A DNA stretch of 64,000 nucleotides, from positions 1 through 64,000 of the forward strand of contig JAISIN010000025.1 in the NCBI GenBank assembly GCA_031262085.1, read 5' to 3'. A model generated the notes under the pieces. The model saw nothing but the letters and a program-made list of their open reading frames with translations, was not told the DNA's origin and made no database searches. This document shows, piece after piece, positions 1 through 8,117 of the stretch. The position numbers and the translations under genes are program-made. This DNA comes from Prevotellaceae bacterium (GTDB lineage Bacteria; Bacteroidota; Bacteroidia; Bacteroidales; Bacteroidaceae). How positions within the stretch are numbered: position 1 is the first letter of the stretch; every line of letters starts with the position of its first letter.

Positions 1-35
1 CTTATACTTTACTTTTCTTCATCATGTCGACTTTC

Positions 36-146
<111 letters not shown>

Positions 147-150
147 TTAG

Positions 151-190
151 AAGCCTCCGCATCAATTCAGATGACGGAGGCTTTTCTTTT
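151..190 (+). terminator. Terminator after the rRNA operon
   Basis: The inverted repeat AAGCCTCCG (151-159) / CGGAGGCTT (175-183) is followed by a T-rich run, five bases after the 5S RNA. It is a typical intrinsic terminator. Because the stem is flanked by A and T on either side, it may also stop transcription of the converging glycerate kinase gene. Confidence 0.85.
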
Positions 191-210
191 GAATATGGGT
201 GACATAACAC

Positions 211-1356
211 TTACGGTTGGTAATGCTGGATGATGCGTACAATCTGTTCGACTGTTGCTTCGATGCGGCTCATAGCATACCCCTTTTCCATGGCTTGGTT
301 GAGCGTACAAATCTCCTGCTGAATGGCAAAGACGGCAAGAAACCCTTGACGGTTGAGTAGCGTAGCATCTTCGACCGAGCCTCCGATGGCAATAACCGGA
401 ATTTGTTGGCGACGTGCAGCACGCAATACGCCGCCGGGTGCTTTTCCCATGGCAGTTTGTCGATCGAGGCGACCCTCGCCGGTGATGACGAGGTCGGCGT
501 CGGCGATAAGACGGTCGAAGTCGACCGCCTCAAGTACCATCTCTATGCCCGGTTTGAGCGTGGCATCTAAGAATGCGAGGAAGGCGCCTCCCAGTCCGCC
601 TGCGGCACCGGCGCCCGGAATGGAATTGATGTCGATACCTCGCTGTTGTAGTACGACGGCGGCGAATTGTTTCAATCCGTTGTCGAGTTGCAGAATCGTT
701 TCGTCGTCGGCGCCTTTCTGTCGGGCATAGACGTAGGCAGCTCCGTTTGAACCCGAGAAGGGATTGTTGACGTCGCATGCCACGGTGAAGGTTGCATCGC
801 GCAACTCCGGAACAGCGTGACTGTCGTCGATGCGCATAATTCGGTTTAAGATGCGTCCGCCCGACGGCAGCTCTTGTCCCTCTTCGTCGAGGAAACGATA
901 GCCCAGTGCTTGTAACATACCTGTACCTGCATCGTTGGTGGCGCTTCCGCCGAGACCTATCAGAAAGTGCCGACAGCCGCGGTTGAGCGCGTCGAGAATC
1001 ATCTCGCCCGTGCCGAAAGTGGAGGTGTAGAGCGGATTGCGCAGTGGGGGCGGCACAAGAGAGAGTCCGCTTGCCGATGCTGTTTCGATGATTGCCGTGC
1101 GGTTGTTGTCTGCAATGCCGTAAGAGACTGTTGTTCGCCATTTGTGCAGCGGCTCAAAGGCAAGGCAGGAGACCATCTTGCTGCCCATTCTCCCGACTAA
1201 TGTTTGGGCAGTGCCTTCGCCGCCGTCGGCAATGGGTATCTTTACTACTTCGCACGTGGGGGCTATGCGGTGAATGGCGCGTTCGGCGCTGTCGGCAACC
1301 TCTATGGAGGAGAGGGAGCCTTTGAATGAATCGGATGCGATTACTATTTTCATCAT
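211..1356 (-). CDS. Glycerate kinase (class II, GlxK/GarK type)
   Basis: Phosphorylates D-glycerate with ATP, feeding glycerate into lower glycolysis; cytosolic. The protein opens with a beta strand and the family motif IVIASDSFKGS (about residues 4-14), has ADGGEGT near 43-49 and the glycine-rich LGGSATNDAGTG near 133-145, and is about 381 residues, normal for the PF02595 family. An in-frame TTG lies at 1362, overlapping the upstream TGA stop. I prefer the ATG at 1356 (or 1353), which leaves only a two-base gap. The tight spacing means it is translated from the same message as the two permeases upstream. Nothing else of glycerate or glyoxylate metabolism is nearby, so the link to the permeases is unexplained. 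Confidence 0.93.
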   Translation of the reverse strand: MMKIVIASDSFKGSLSSIEVADSAERAIHRIAPTCEVVKIPIADGGEGTAQTLVGRMGSKMVSCLAFEPLHKWRTTVSYGIADNNRTAIIETASASGLSLVPPPLRNPLYTSTFGTGEMILDALNRGCRHFLIGLGGSATNDAGTGMLQALGYRFLDEEGQELPSGGRILNRIMRIDDSHAVPELRDATFTVACDVNNPFSGSNGAAYVYARQKGADDETILQLDNGLKQFAAVVLQQRGIDINSIPGAGAAGGLGGAFLAFLDATLKPGIEMVLEAVDFDRLIADADLVITGEGRLDRQTAMGKAPGGVLRAARRQQIPVIAIGGSVEDATLLNRQGFLAVFAIQQEICTLNQAMEKGYAMSRIEATVEQIVRIIQHYQP

Positions 1357-1358
1357 TG

Positions 1359-2609
1359 TCAATCCTCATGTAGCGCTTCCGCGGGTTGTATCTGCATCGC
1401 TTTTTGGGCAGGAAAGCCGATACCCAGCAACACCATCAGCGCCATGAAGAGCAGGGTGACGGTAAAGACTATCCAGAAGCGCATCGGGGTGGCATCGGCT
1501 TCGGAGGTGATGGTGACGTCGGCAACGACGAGGTTGAAGCAGACGACCAAGGCGGGGAGGGCTGCCGCGAGGAGTAAAAGTAAGCCCTCGCCTATCAGCT
1601 GGGTGCGGATGCGGGCGCGACTGCTACCCATCGCCATGCGCAACGCAATCTCCGAACGGCGGTAGCGGGTGCGGAACCAGAAAGTACCCAGCAGACCGAT
1701 GAATACGTTGAAAGCAAAGAAAACCACCACCAACTCGGCGCCGCGGATGTAGGGGGTCACGCCCTCGGCGGCATCACGCTCTATCTTCTGCGCGGCGTAG
1801 CTGTTCACCTCGAAGAGATAGAACGCGGCGACTTGCAGCTGCGGCGTCATCGCGCGGTAGAAGCGGTCGGCAAAGTCGGGCGTATCCATCTCGGGACGCA
1901 CGCGGAAGCAGTAGTTCACGGTGTAGCCATACGTGTTGTAGAGCCAGCGGGGCAGCGGCGTGAGGATAAACGGTTCGTAGCGAGTATAATCGTCCTCCTT
2001 TTGGCGGTCGCACACGCCGGCGATGCGGTAGCGAAAACCGCCATCATAGTAATCCTTTATCTCGCGCCCCACCACATCGGCAGTGGTGTGAAACAGACTG
2101 TCTGCCATGTCTGAGGTAATCACGGCGGGTGTAGGGTGTATCGAGGCTTCCCACTCCCCGACCTGTCCGGCTTGCAGCGGGATGCGCATCACATCGAAAT
2201 AGGCTGCCGAGACGTAGCGGATGTTGGCAAGCTGCACCTTCACGCTGTCGAGCGTATAGCCTTGATACATGGTGTGGCGCGTATAGGCGTCGCTACCCAT
2301 CCACATCGCGGCACTCTCCACGCCCGGATATTGCCGGATGCGACGCAGTATCTCCTCCTGCGGCTCGAGCCACTGCGTCTGCAAGGTTTCGAGGGTGCGC
2401 TCGGCGGGCAGTTGGGTGGGGTTGGCGCGGATGATGACTTGATAGACATGCCGGATGTCGTAGCCTTTGGGTTGCAGTCCGTTGTAGGCGAATCCGTAGA
2501 GGATGTCCAGACAGTACCACAGCAGCACGAAGACGATAAACAGTTCGGCGAAAAGCCAGCCGTTGCTGCGGCGGCGATTCCAGAGTTGGTGGATAATTTG
2601 TTTGAGCAT
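1359..2609 (-). CDS. FtsX/MacB-like ABC transporter permease (second of a pair)
   Basis: Membrane permease of the MacB/FtsX type: one N-terminal membrane helix (about residues 16-38), a large periplasmic domain (about 40-280), then three C-terminal helices with the short loop IALRMAMGSSRARIRTQL that normally contacts the ATPase. Such proteins act as mechanotransmission permeases that move lipids, peptides or drugs at the cell envelope. An ATG five codons further upstream (2624) is possible, but the ATG at 2609 follows GGAGAG by seven bases and comes just after the stop of the preceding gene, so I take 2609. It is translationally coupled to the paralogous permease upstream. No ATP-binding subunit, membrane-fusion protein or TolC is present beside the pair. 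Confidence 0.88.
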   Translation of the reverse strand: MLKQIIHQLWNRRRSNGWLFAELFIVFVLLWYCLDILYGFAYNGLQPKGYDIRHVYQVIIRANPTQLPAERTLETLQTQWLEPQEEILRRIRQYPGVESAAMWMGSDAYTRHTMYQGYTLDSVKVQLANIRYVSAAYFDVMRIPLQAGQVGEWEASIHPTPAVITSDMADSLFHTTADVVGREIKDYYDGGFRYRIAGVCDRQKEDDYTRYEPFILTPLPRWLYNTYGYTVNYCFRVRPEMDTPDFADRFYRAMTPQLQVAAFYLFEVNSYAAQKIERDAAEGVTPYIRGAELVVVFFAFNVFIGLLGTFWFRTRYRRSEIALRMAMGSSRARIRTQLIGEGLLLLLAAALPALVVCFNLVVADVTITSEADATPMRFWIVFTVTLLFMALMVLLGIGFPAQKAMQIQPAEALHED

Positions 2610-2613
2610 GAGG

Positions 2614-3846
2614 TTACTCTCCATTGATTACTTCCGCGATGGGACGACCGGTGGCGTGCCAAGCGGGGATAAAGACAGACATCCAATTAAACAGCAGGCA
2701 GACCGCAAAAACTGCCGCGAAGACCGACGGGCGCAGGAACAGCCCGATGCTGACATCGAAATTGTCCATGCCGGGTGTGTCGCTCAACATCCACGCTTTG
2801 CCCCACCAGAGCACGACGCACGACAGGGCGAAGCCTGCCATTGCACCGACGGCTGCCAGCAGGAGGTTCTCGCGCAACAGTTGGTTCATCAGTGCGACGC
2901 GACTCGCGCCGTAGGCTTTGCGCACTGCCAGCTCGGAGAGCCGGCGCGACATCTGCGACGAGATCAGCCCGCTCACATTGATGGCAGGCACGATGAGCAG
3001 TATCAGTCCGAAGAAACAGAAGAGCGCCGCAGGCGGCAGGAAGCTGCCGGGGAAGAACTGCCCCTCGGCATAGGTGCGCACCTGCGGAAGTTGCAGCGTA
3101 TATTCTTGCAGCGTGGCGTTGTAGCGCGCCAGCGATGCGTCGACCTGTGCGATCAGCTCCGCTGAGCTTACGCCGCGGCGGGCGACGACCACTGCCGTGA
3201 ATCTGCCGCGCAAGCCTTCGCTGCCGGCGTAGATTTCGTCTGTCCGATAGGGTTTCCACACCTCGCCGTAAGCATAAGAGAAGAGCGAGCTGACATCCAC
3301 CGTCACGCCCACCACACGATGGGGCAGGAAGTTGACAAAGAGCGTCTTGCCCACCGCCGCCGCTGCCGAGCCAAAGGTCTCGCGTGCCGTTCGTTCGGTG
3401 ATGACCACCACCTCGCGCGCAGCCGTCATCTCCTCGCGTGTGAAGAGGCGACCGGCTACGAGCGGGATGTCGTACACCTTCCAGAAGTTGAGGTCGATGC
3501 CGTAGAGCGCGCGCCGTTTGCCCTGCTCGGGCGATGCGCCGCAGTAGCGCTGTCCCGACTGCTCGATATAGGCGACCCACTCGGCACCCGGCAACGAATC
3601 GAGCACGGCGGTCGCTGCCCGGTACGACAAGCCGGTGTTGGCATTAGAGCGGTCGGCAGTGCGGAAAGAGTACCCGTAGGAGATGTCGACCATACGGCTA
3701 CGGTGCGTCTCCGGTGCAATGTCGGCGGTGCGGATGTTATAGACCATGAAGACGGTCATCACAAACGCTACACTCACCGCCGTCCCGATAACGGAAACCA
3801 CGCAGAAGAACGGGTTCTGCTTGATGAGATTGAAGAGCTGATTCAT
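2614..3846 (-). CDS. FtsX/MacB-like ABC transporter permease (first of a pair)
   Basis: 410-residue permease with a helix at about 13-35, a MacB-type periplasmic domain, and a C-terminal FtsX domain with three helices containing the coupling segment LAVRKAYGASRVALMNQLL. It ends with INGE and its stop overlaps the Shine-Dalgarno region of the next permease. In Bacteroides such permeases normally sit with an ATPase, an HlyD-like adaptor and a two-component system; here the pair stands alone, so the ATPase would have to come from elsewhere. It is the first gene of the minus-strand unit that includes glycerate kinase. The upstream region carries a palindrome and a promoter candidate described separately. 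Confidence 0.88.
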   Translation of the reverse strand: MNQLFNLIKQNPFFCVVSVIGTAVSVAFVMTVFMVYNIRTADIAPETHRSRMVDISYGYSFRTADRSNANTGLSYRAATAVLDSLPGAEWVAYIEQSGQRYCGASPEQGKRRALYGIDLNFWKVYDIPLVAGRLFTREEMTAAREVVVITERTARETFGSAAAAVGKTLFVNFLPHRVVGVTVDVSSLFSYAYGEVWKPYRTDEIYAGSEGLRGRFTAVVVARRGVSSAELIAQVDASLARYNATLQEYTLQLPQVRTYAEGQFFPGSFLPPAALFCFFGLILLIVPAINVSGLISSQMSRRLSELAVRKAYGASRVALMNQLLRENLLLAAVGAMAGFALSCVVLWWGKAWMLSDTPGMDNFDVSIGLFLRPSVFAAVFAVCLLFNWMSVFIPAWHATGRPIAEVINGE

Positions 3847-3874
3847 ATACCATTATATAATAAGAAGCAAATGA

Positions 3875-3917
3875 TTTCGACGACTACTTGAACTTGTTTC
3901 GACGACTTCTTGAACTC
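3875..3917. repeat. Two-copy 22-bp-period direct repeat
   Basis: TTTCGACGAC-A/T-ACTTGAACT-type units start at 3875 and 3897; 19 of the first 21 positions agree. The repeat lies in the presumed 5' leader of the permease operon. Confidence 0.7.
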
Positions 3918-3935
3918 GCGCGTAGTTTGCAAGGA

Positions 3936-4013
3936 ACGAAAAACGTGCCACAAACGTAAATGCCTGAAAGCGAAGAGGTATCACCGAATCTAAGGTGTCC
4001 GATATCGGACACC
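3936..4013 (-). promoter_or_regulatory. Palindromic operator with a sigma-54-like promoter element
   Basis: GGTGTCCGATATCGGACACC at 3994-4013 is a perfect 20-bp palindrome. About 45 bp downstream on the minus strand, TGGCACG (3950-3944) matches the -24 box of sigma-54 promoters. The position expected for the invariant -12 GC reads GT, so the match is imperfect. The geometry, an activator site upstream of a -24/-12 promoter of the permease operon, is what an NtrC-type regulator would use. The palindrome is certain; the promoter class is inference. Confidence 0.5.
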
Positions 4014-4201
4014 GTGTACGGTTTTGAACGAAGATGATAAAACGACACCTCCGCACCTTTACGCTCACAATGCCCCGATATTCTCAAAAAAGGTGCGCAC
4101 ATTGATTCTTTAACTGCATGAAAGTAAACCAAAAGCGATCTATAAGTGTTAATTTATCAATTACTTACAGTAACTTCTCCGACAAACGTATCACTTATTA
4201 A

Positions 4202-4963
4202 ATGAAAAAAACAATGAAAGTATTATTTCTCGACATCGACGGGGTTCTGCAACCTCTCGGAAGGCAGACGCGCTTTGAACACAAAGACGAATACCCCGAA
4301 TTGGCCATACGCTTGAACAAAGAAATACCGGGTGATTTTGATTATGCTGACTACATCAAAGACAACTATATCAATACCTGCGATTTGGGCGCTGTTTACT
4401 ACGATTGGGACAAGCCTGCCATGGATCGCTTGCGCCGAATACTCGATACCACCGGTGCAAAGATTGTGCTGTCGAGCACTTGGCGTGATATGGGGAAGCG
4501 CCTAATCAGCGCTTTGATGGCGATACATCAATTGGATCACTACCTGATAGGTGCCACTTTCTGTGTCACCACGGAGGAGAGACATGCGGATTATATCAAG
4601 GCTAACCAAAAGGCGAATGAAGCAAACAAGGTATTCCAGCTGATTCGAGACGGTTTGAAATCGACTATCCACAAAAACGACCCGAAACAATATATATATG
4701 TAGAGGAACGCGCCGCAGAGATTCGGGAATACCTCGACAGGCATCCCGAAATCATCGCATACGTGGCGGTCGACGATATCAATCTGGAAAATGGTCTTGA
4801 AGGTCACTTCGTCGGTACCAACTACCGACTGGAAGAGAAGCATGTTCAGCCCTGTCTCGACATTCTGAACAGAGAAGACGGTCCCTATCCCTTGAACAAG
4901 GAGGCGTATGCCGCCGAACTGAATGCTTGGCGAGAGAAGAACATCGCCATGTGCGGCTTTTGA
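4202..4963 (+). CDS. HAD-fold protein of the Swiss Army Knife RNA-repair type (HAD_SAK_2-like)
   Basis: 253 residues. HAD motif I is seen as LFLDIDGVLQP (about residues 9-19, nucleophile Asp plus the second Asp), motif II as IVLSSTWRDM (about 92-101), and a late acidic VAVDDIN (about 182-188) as motif IV. This arrangement, with Trp-Arg after motif II, matches the HAD domain found in Swiss Army Knife RNA-repair proteins, but here it stands alone, so phosphatase activity on an unknown substrate is the safe reading. Its last 79 bases overlap the converging DUF3788 gene. Confidence 0.75.
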   Translation: MKKTMKVLFLDIDGVLQPLGRQTRFEHKDEYPELAIRLNKEIPGDFDYADYIKDNYINTCDLGAVYYDWDKPAMDRLRRILDTTGAKIVLSSTWRDMGKRLISALMAIHQLDHYLIGATFCVTTEERHADYIKANQKANEANKVFQLIRDGLKSTIHKNDPKQYIYVEERAAEIREYLDRHPEIIAYVAVDDINLENGLEGHFVGTNYRLEEKHVQPCLDILNREDGPYPLNKEAYAAELNAWREKNIAMCGF

Positions 4964-5424
4964 GGCTTCACCTTAACACCTACCAGCCGGACAATATCAA
5001 GTAATTCATCATCACCGGCAATCGAACAGTGAATCCAGCCTCCGTTAGCACCGCAGCGATAGCGGTTTGTCCAAAAAGCTTGTGTTTCGGGTAGCAAATC
5101 GCCCAGCATGGCTTCGACTTGTGGTGCTCCTTTGTCGTTAATAGAAATGGTACAGCAGAAACCGTCCTGCTCAAAGAATGCATATAGCAACAATGATTTT
5201 CTATGGGAATACCGGAAGCCCCAGCCGTACTCATTACCAAATGGATATTTCATTTCTCGGTTTAGTTCATACCGCTCCCGTAGCATATCCTCCAGACGCA
5301 TGAGGCGCTGCCAAGCATTATCACCCATAAAAAGTCGGACAACTTCTTGTGTCGGTTGATGGAATTTCTCCGTCATTCGCTTTTTCTCTTGTTCAGATCT
5401 AATTTTCTCCGTCATCAGTGTCAT
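4885..5424 (-). CDS. DUF3788 family protein with an atypical C-terminal tail
   Basis: Small soluble protein of unknown function. The core from about residue 25 to 152 has the family pattern: WQRLMRLEDMLRERY, then WGFRYSHRKSLLLYAFFEQDGF, then a C-terminal helix ending near VKVKPQK. The last roughly 25 residues (from HMAMFF to LFKG) are encoded antisense to the end of the HAD gene and lie beyond the usual end of the family, as if the original stop were lost. MTEK occurs at residues 4-7 and 17-20, so the start is uncertain; Met17 would still keep the domain. It lies 13 bp behind the DinB-like gene, probably in one operon. Confidence 0.75.
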   Translation of the reverse strand: MTLMTEKIRSEQEKKRMTEKFHQPTQEVVRLFMGDNAWQRLMRLEDMLRERYELNREMKYPFGNEYGWGFRYSHRKSLLLYAFFEQDGFCCTISINDKGAPQVEAMLGDLLPETQAFWTNRYRCGANGGWIHCSIAGDDELLDIVRLVGVKVKPQKPHMAMFFSRQAFSSAAYASLFKG

Positions 5425-5437
5425 ACTTGCTATTTCA

Positions 5438-5920
5438 TCAAGATATTTCTATCTCCAATTCACGGATTTCTTCCATGTGCAGATGCAAGTGTTCCAAATA
5501 TCCCTCTATCATTTCTTGCAGGGTAACTTTTGTACCTTCAAAATCACACCAATAACTATCCAGTTTTGTCATATCTACGGAGTGAATTACCTGAATGATG
5601 TGTAGATTGTAAAACTTCCAAAGCTGAATTAAATTGCACCAATCAGCATTTTGATAATCTTGCAAGGATATCCATAAGTCATTGTCCTGACGGTAATCAG
5701 GAAAGAAAAGCAGGTTTTTGCTGTATTGCAATCGAACCATGCGTTGATGATTATTGGATGCCGAATCAATCAAATGACCCAGTATTTGCTTGATGGTGCG
5801 ATTCTGTTTGTTCCGCTTTTGTGTAATAACTTCTAAGGGTAAGTCGCTTAATCGTTTTTCTTCCGTTTCAATAACCAATGCGATACCATCGGTTATGTGT
5901 GTGAAATTAGTTTCTTGCAT
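5438..5920 (-). CDS. DinB-like four-helix-bundle protein
   Basis: 160 residues from the ATG at 5920. An upstream TTG (5947) falls inside the promoter -7 box TATCTTTG, so it cannot be the start. The protein has the DinB/YfiT fold pattern: a helix with LGHLIDSASNNHQR (His49 and His58 as likely metal ligands), a middle helix, and the C-terminal LEHLHLHMEEI that supplies the last histidines. Members bind divalent metal and many are thiol transferases or of unknown role. It heads a two-gene unit with the DUF3788 protein. Confidence 0.82.
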   Translation of the reverse strand: MQETNFTHITDGIALVIETEEKRLSDLPLEVITQKRNKQNRTIKQILGHLIDSASNNHQRMVRLQYSKNLLFFPDYRQDNDLWISLQDYQNADWCNLIQLWKFYNLHIIQVIHSVDMTKLDSYWCDFEGTKVTLQEMIEGYLEHLHLHMEEIRELEIEIS

Positions 5921-5944
5921 AACATTCCGTTTTAAATTTCTCTG

Positions 5945-5952
5945 CAAAGATA
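5945..5952 (-). promoter_or_regulatory. -7 box of the DinB/DUF3788 unit
   Basis: TATCTTTG on the minus strand, 25 bp before the chosen ATG. It matches the Bacteroides TAnnTTTG element. No good -33 TTTG is seen. Confidence 0.55.
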
Positions 5953-6075
5953 TACTTTCGGAAAGTTATCGTCACACTGAGTAATGAATTTATTTTTATT
6001 TGTTCTTGTCCATCTTAAACGATTGCGAGGTTTCTATCACGAATTGGATTTGCAAAGCCTTTTTTACTCGCTTCG

Positions 6076-6185
6076 GTGAGTTCGTTATCTCACTTCTGTA
6101 ACTTCGTTATCTCGCGTTTGTAAGTTCATTATCTCGCGTTTGTAACTTCGTTATCTCGCGTTTATAACTTCATTATCTCGCAAAA
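6076..6185. repeat. Intergenic 22-bp tandem repeat, five copies
   Basis: Units start at 6076, 6098, 6120, 6142 and 6164 with consensus GTAACTTCGTTATCTCGCG plus TTT. The inner copies differ by one to three bases and the outer two are more worn. The repeat lies in the 314-bp gap between the DinB unit and tRNA-Phe, which otherwise holds nothing I recognise. Confidence 0.9.
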
Positions 6186-6261
6186 AATATGTCGTTAAAA
6201 AGAAAGTCCCTGAACTTCGTTTGAAATTCAGGGACTTGCACTGTCTTGCTATTCTTCCGTG

Positions 6262-6334
6262 TGGTGTCACCAGGAATCGAACCGGGGACACAAGGATTTT
6301 CAGTCCTTTGCTCTACCAACTGAGCTATGACACC
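6262..6334 (-). tRNA. tRNA-Phe (anticodon GAA)
   Basis: 73 nt. GGTGTCA / TGACACC acceptor stem, D arm with GCTCAGTTGGTAGAGC, anticodon stem-loop GGACTGAAAATCC giving GAA, and T arm CCGGTTCGATTCCTGG. The CCA end is not encoded. No other gene is close enough to share its transcript except by read-through. Confidence 0.97.
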
Positions 6335-6356
6335 AACTATTTCTCTTTTGCGGGTG

Positions 6357-6387
6357 CAAAGATAACCAACTTTTTTGATCCGGCAAG
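6357..6387 (-). promoter_or_regulatory. Promoter of tRNA-Phe
   Basis: TATCTTTG (6357-6364) with CTTG 19 bases upstream, close to the Bacteroides TTTG-N19-TAnnTTTG consensus. The gap to the tRNA is about 22 bp. Confidence 0.7.
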
Positions 6388-6448
6388 GGGTTGACCTGAA
6401 AAAGATAATATCTTTCTGTCCTCAAAGGTACACTTGTTGCTCTTTGGG

Positions 6449-8008
6449 CTATCTGTCAATCAAATACCGTCCAATGTTTCGTTTCTCTTTGTCGAAGCTC
6501 ACTCCCACCTTAACGAGTTTGCGTCCGTCGAGGGTATAGGGCAACAGATACTCCTTACTGTCTATTTGTTGCAGGGCAGCTTCGGCAGTACCGTTGAGTT
6601 TGAACTCGAAGACGTATATATACTTGTCGGTCTTTACCACTGCATCGGCACGACCGTGGGCGCTACGCACTTCGGCTTGCACAAACGTTCCTATCAGGGT
6701 GAGCACGACGTAGAAGATGGCTTGATAGTGACGCTCGGTGTCGTCGCTCAGTTCGTAAGGAATGCCGGCGAAGAATACTTTCAGATCGTTGAGAAAGCTT
6801 TCCACGTCTCCGGCGTCGAGTTCGTCAAGAAAGTTGTCGATGTAAGAAGCGGTACTGCCATCGGGTACGGTGGAGTAGTAGGGCGATAAGAATTTCATGA
6901 ATCCGTAGCTAACCTCGTCGTTAGGGAACCCCAATGTGTACATTCGTCTTTTAGGCTGATAGTTCAAGATGGTGAGGTAGCCGCTTTGGTAAATGAGTGG
7001 GATGGGGTTGCTCTTGTCTGCCTTGTATTCGGCAAAGTCACCACTTGCCATGCGGGTGCCATCTACGAGTTTGCGCAGGTCGTAGTTGCTGTCGGTTAAG
7101 AGTTTGGCAAGAAAAGAGGGAGTGCCGGTTTGGAACCAGTAGTCATCAAACTGCCCGGATTTCAGGGTGTTCAGTACGCTGAACGGATTGAACATGCCTG
7201 TTGAGTTGGCAGCGAAGTGGTAACCGTCGTATCGCTGTTCCATTTCGGCGACAGCCTCTTCGTAAGTCATATCGTTCCGACGGGCTAACGCGTGCAGTTC
7301 CGGGTCGAAGGTATCCAGCAACTCTTGGCGGGTGATGCCGCACAACTCCGAATAGTCTGTCCACATACTGATGTCGGTGAGTTGATTCAGGTCGCTGAAC
7401 ACGCTTATCTGTGCAAACTTGGTTACGCCGGTGAGAAAGACGAAGCGCAGGTAGGCTCCCGAACTTTTGAGCACACCGTAGAATGCTTTCAATGTCTTGC
7501 GCAACTCCTCGCTCAAATCGTCATTGAGAAGATTTGCCAGCAGTGGTTTGTCGTATTCGTCAATAAGGACTACAACGCGCTTTTGGGTCTTTTCGTGAGC
7601 GCGTTCGATGACATACTTCAATCGTTCGTCCGCATTGCGATCTCGTTTCTCGTCGCCATAGAGAACTTCCCATTTTTCCAAGTGCTCGTTTAAGATAGCA
7701 TTCAACGCTTTCACGCTATCATATTTTTTTGCATTCAAATCGAGATGCAGCACGGGATAAGTTTCCCATTTCGTTTCCAACTGTTCGATAGCCAACCCTT
7801 TGAACAAATCTTTCTTCCCCTCGAAATAGGCTTCGAACGTGGATAGGAGCAGACTTTTCCCAAAACGGCGGGGGCGACTAAGGAAATAAGGAACGGGCGT
7901 AGAAGCCAGCCGATATATCAGCGCTGTTTTATCTACATATAAAAGGTCGTTGGTGCGCAATACCTCAAACGACTGTATGCCTGTTGGCAATTCACGAGTT
8001 TGTTCCAT
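6449..8008 (-). CDS. AAA-ATPase-like / PD-(D/E)XK nuclease-fold protein
   Basis: 519 residues in the two-domain arrangement PF09820 (AAA-ATPase-like) plus PF08011 (PD-(D/E)XK superfamily) common in Bacteroidota. The N-terminal part has the non-standard P-loop SRPRRFGKS (Lys51) and Walker B VVVLIDEYDKPLL (about 146-158). The C-terminal part has GRADAVV followed by VFEFKLNG, giving the Asp and the Glu-x-Lys of the nuclease core. The function of the family is not known; nuclease-based defence or DNA maintenance is a guess. A distant paralogue sits at 33799-35598. It stands alone between tRNA-Phe and the end of the exopolysaccharide operon. Confidence 0.85.
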   Translation of the reverse strand: MEQTRELPTGIQSFEVLRTNDLLYVDKTALIYRLASTPVPYFLSRPRRFGKSLLLSTFEAYFEGKKDLFKGLAIEQLETKWETYPVLHLDLNAKKYDSVKALNAILNEHLEKWEVLYGDEKRDRNADERLKYVIERAHEKTQKRVVVLIDEYDKPLLANLLNDDLSEELRKTLKAFYGVLKSSGAYLRFVFLTGVTKFAQISVFSDLNQLTDISMWTDYSELCGITRQELLDTFDPELHALARRNDMTYEEAVAEMEQRYDGYHFAANSTGMFNPFSVLNTLKSGQFDDYWFQTGTPSFLAKLLTDSNYDLRKLVDGTRMASGDFAEYKADKSNPIPLIYQSGYLTILNYQPKRRMYTLGFPNDEVSYGFMKFLSPYYSTVPDGSTASYIDNFLDELDAGDVESFLNDLKVFFAGIPYELSDDTERHYQAIFYVVLTLIGTFVQAEVRSAHGRADAVVKTDKYIYVFEFKLNGTAEAALQQIDSKEYLLPYTLDGRKLVKVGVSFDKEKRNIGRYLIDR

Positions 8009-8039
8009 AATAGATTGCTTTTACAAGTGAAACATGCCG

Positions 8040-8047
8040 CAAAGGTA
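8040..8047 (-). promoter_or_regulatory. -7 box of the AAA-ATPase gene
   Basis: TACCTTTG on the minus strand, about 30 bp before the ATG at 8008. The -33 region is poor, so this is a moderate call. Confidence 0.45.
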
Positions 8048-8117
8048 ACTCTTTTTTCGGCACATCATACGGTCTTACGTCCCTGAAAACTAACGTCAAC
8101 ATCGGCTCATAATTGAT

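Larger units (their letters stand above)
3847..4201. other. 355-bp divergent intergenic region
   Basis: No coding potential that I believe. It separates the minus-strand permease unit from the plus-strand HAD gene. It holds a 22-bp-period direct repeat (3875-3917), a sigma-54-like element (about 3936-3950, minus strand) and a perfect 20-bp palindrome (3994-4013), each listed separately. I see no clear promoter for the HAD gene. Confidence 0.7.

Noticed and set aside
3853..4132. Minus-strand open frames of 70-80 codons upstream of the first permease
   Set aside because: They run through the palindrome and the direct repeat, show no family resemblance and have no ribosome site; the region reads as a regulatory leader.
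6076..6185. Possible CRISPR array
   Set aside because: Units are contiguous with no spacers, and no cas genes are in the window. The same applies to the arrays at 28294, 35709 and 63936.
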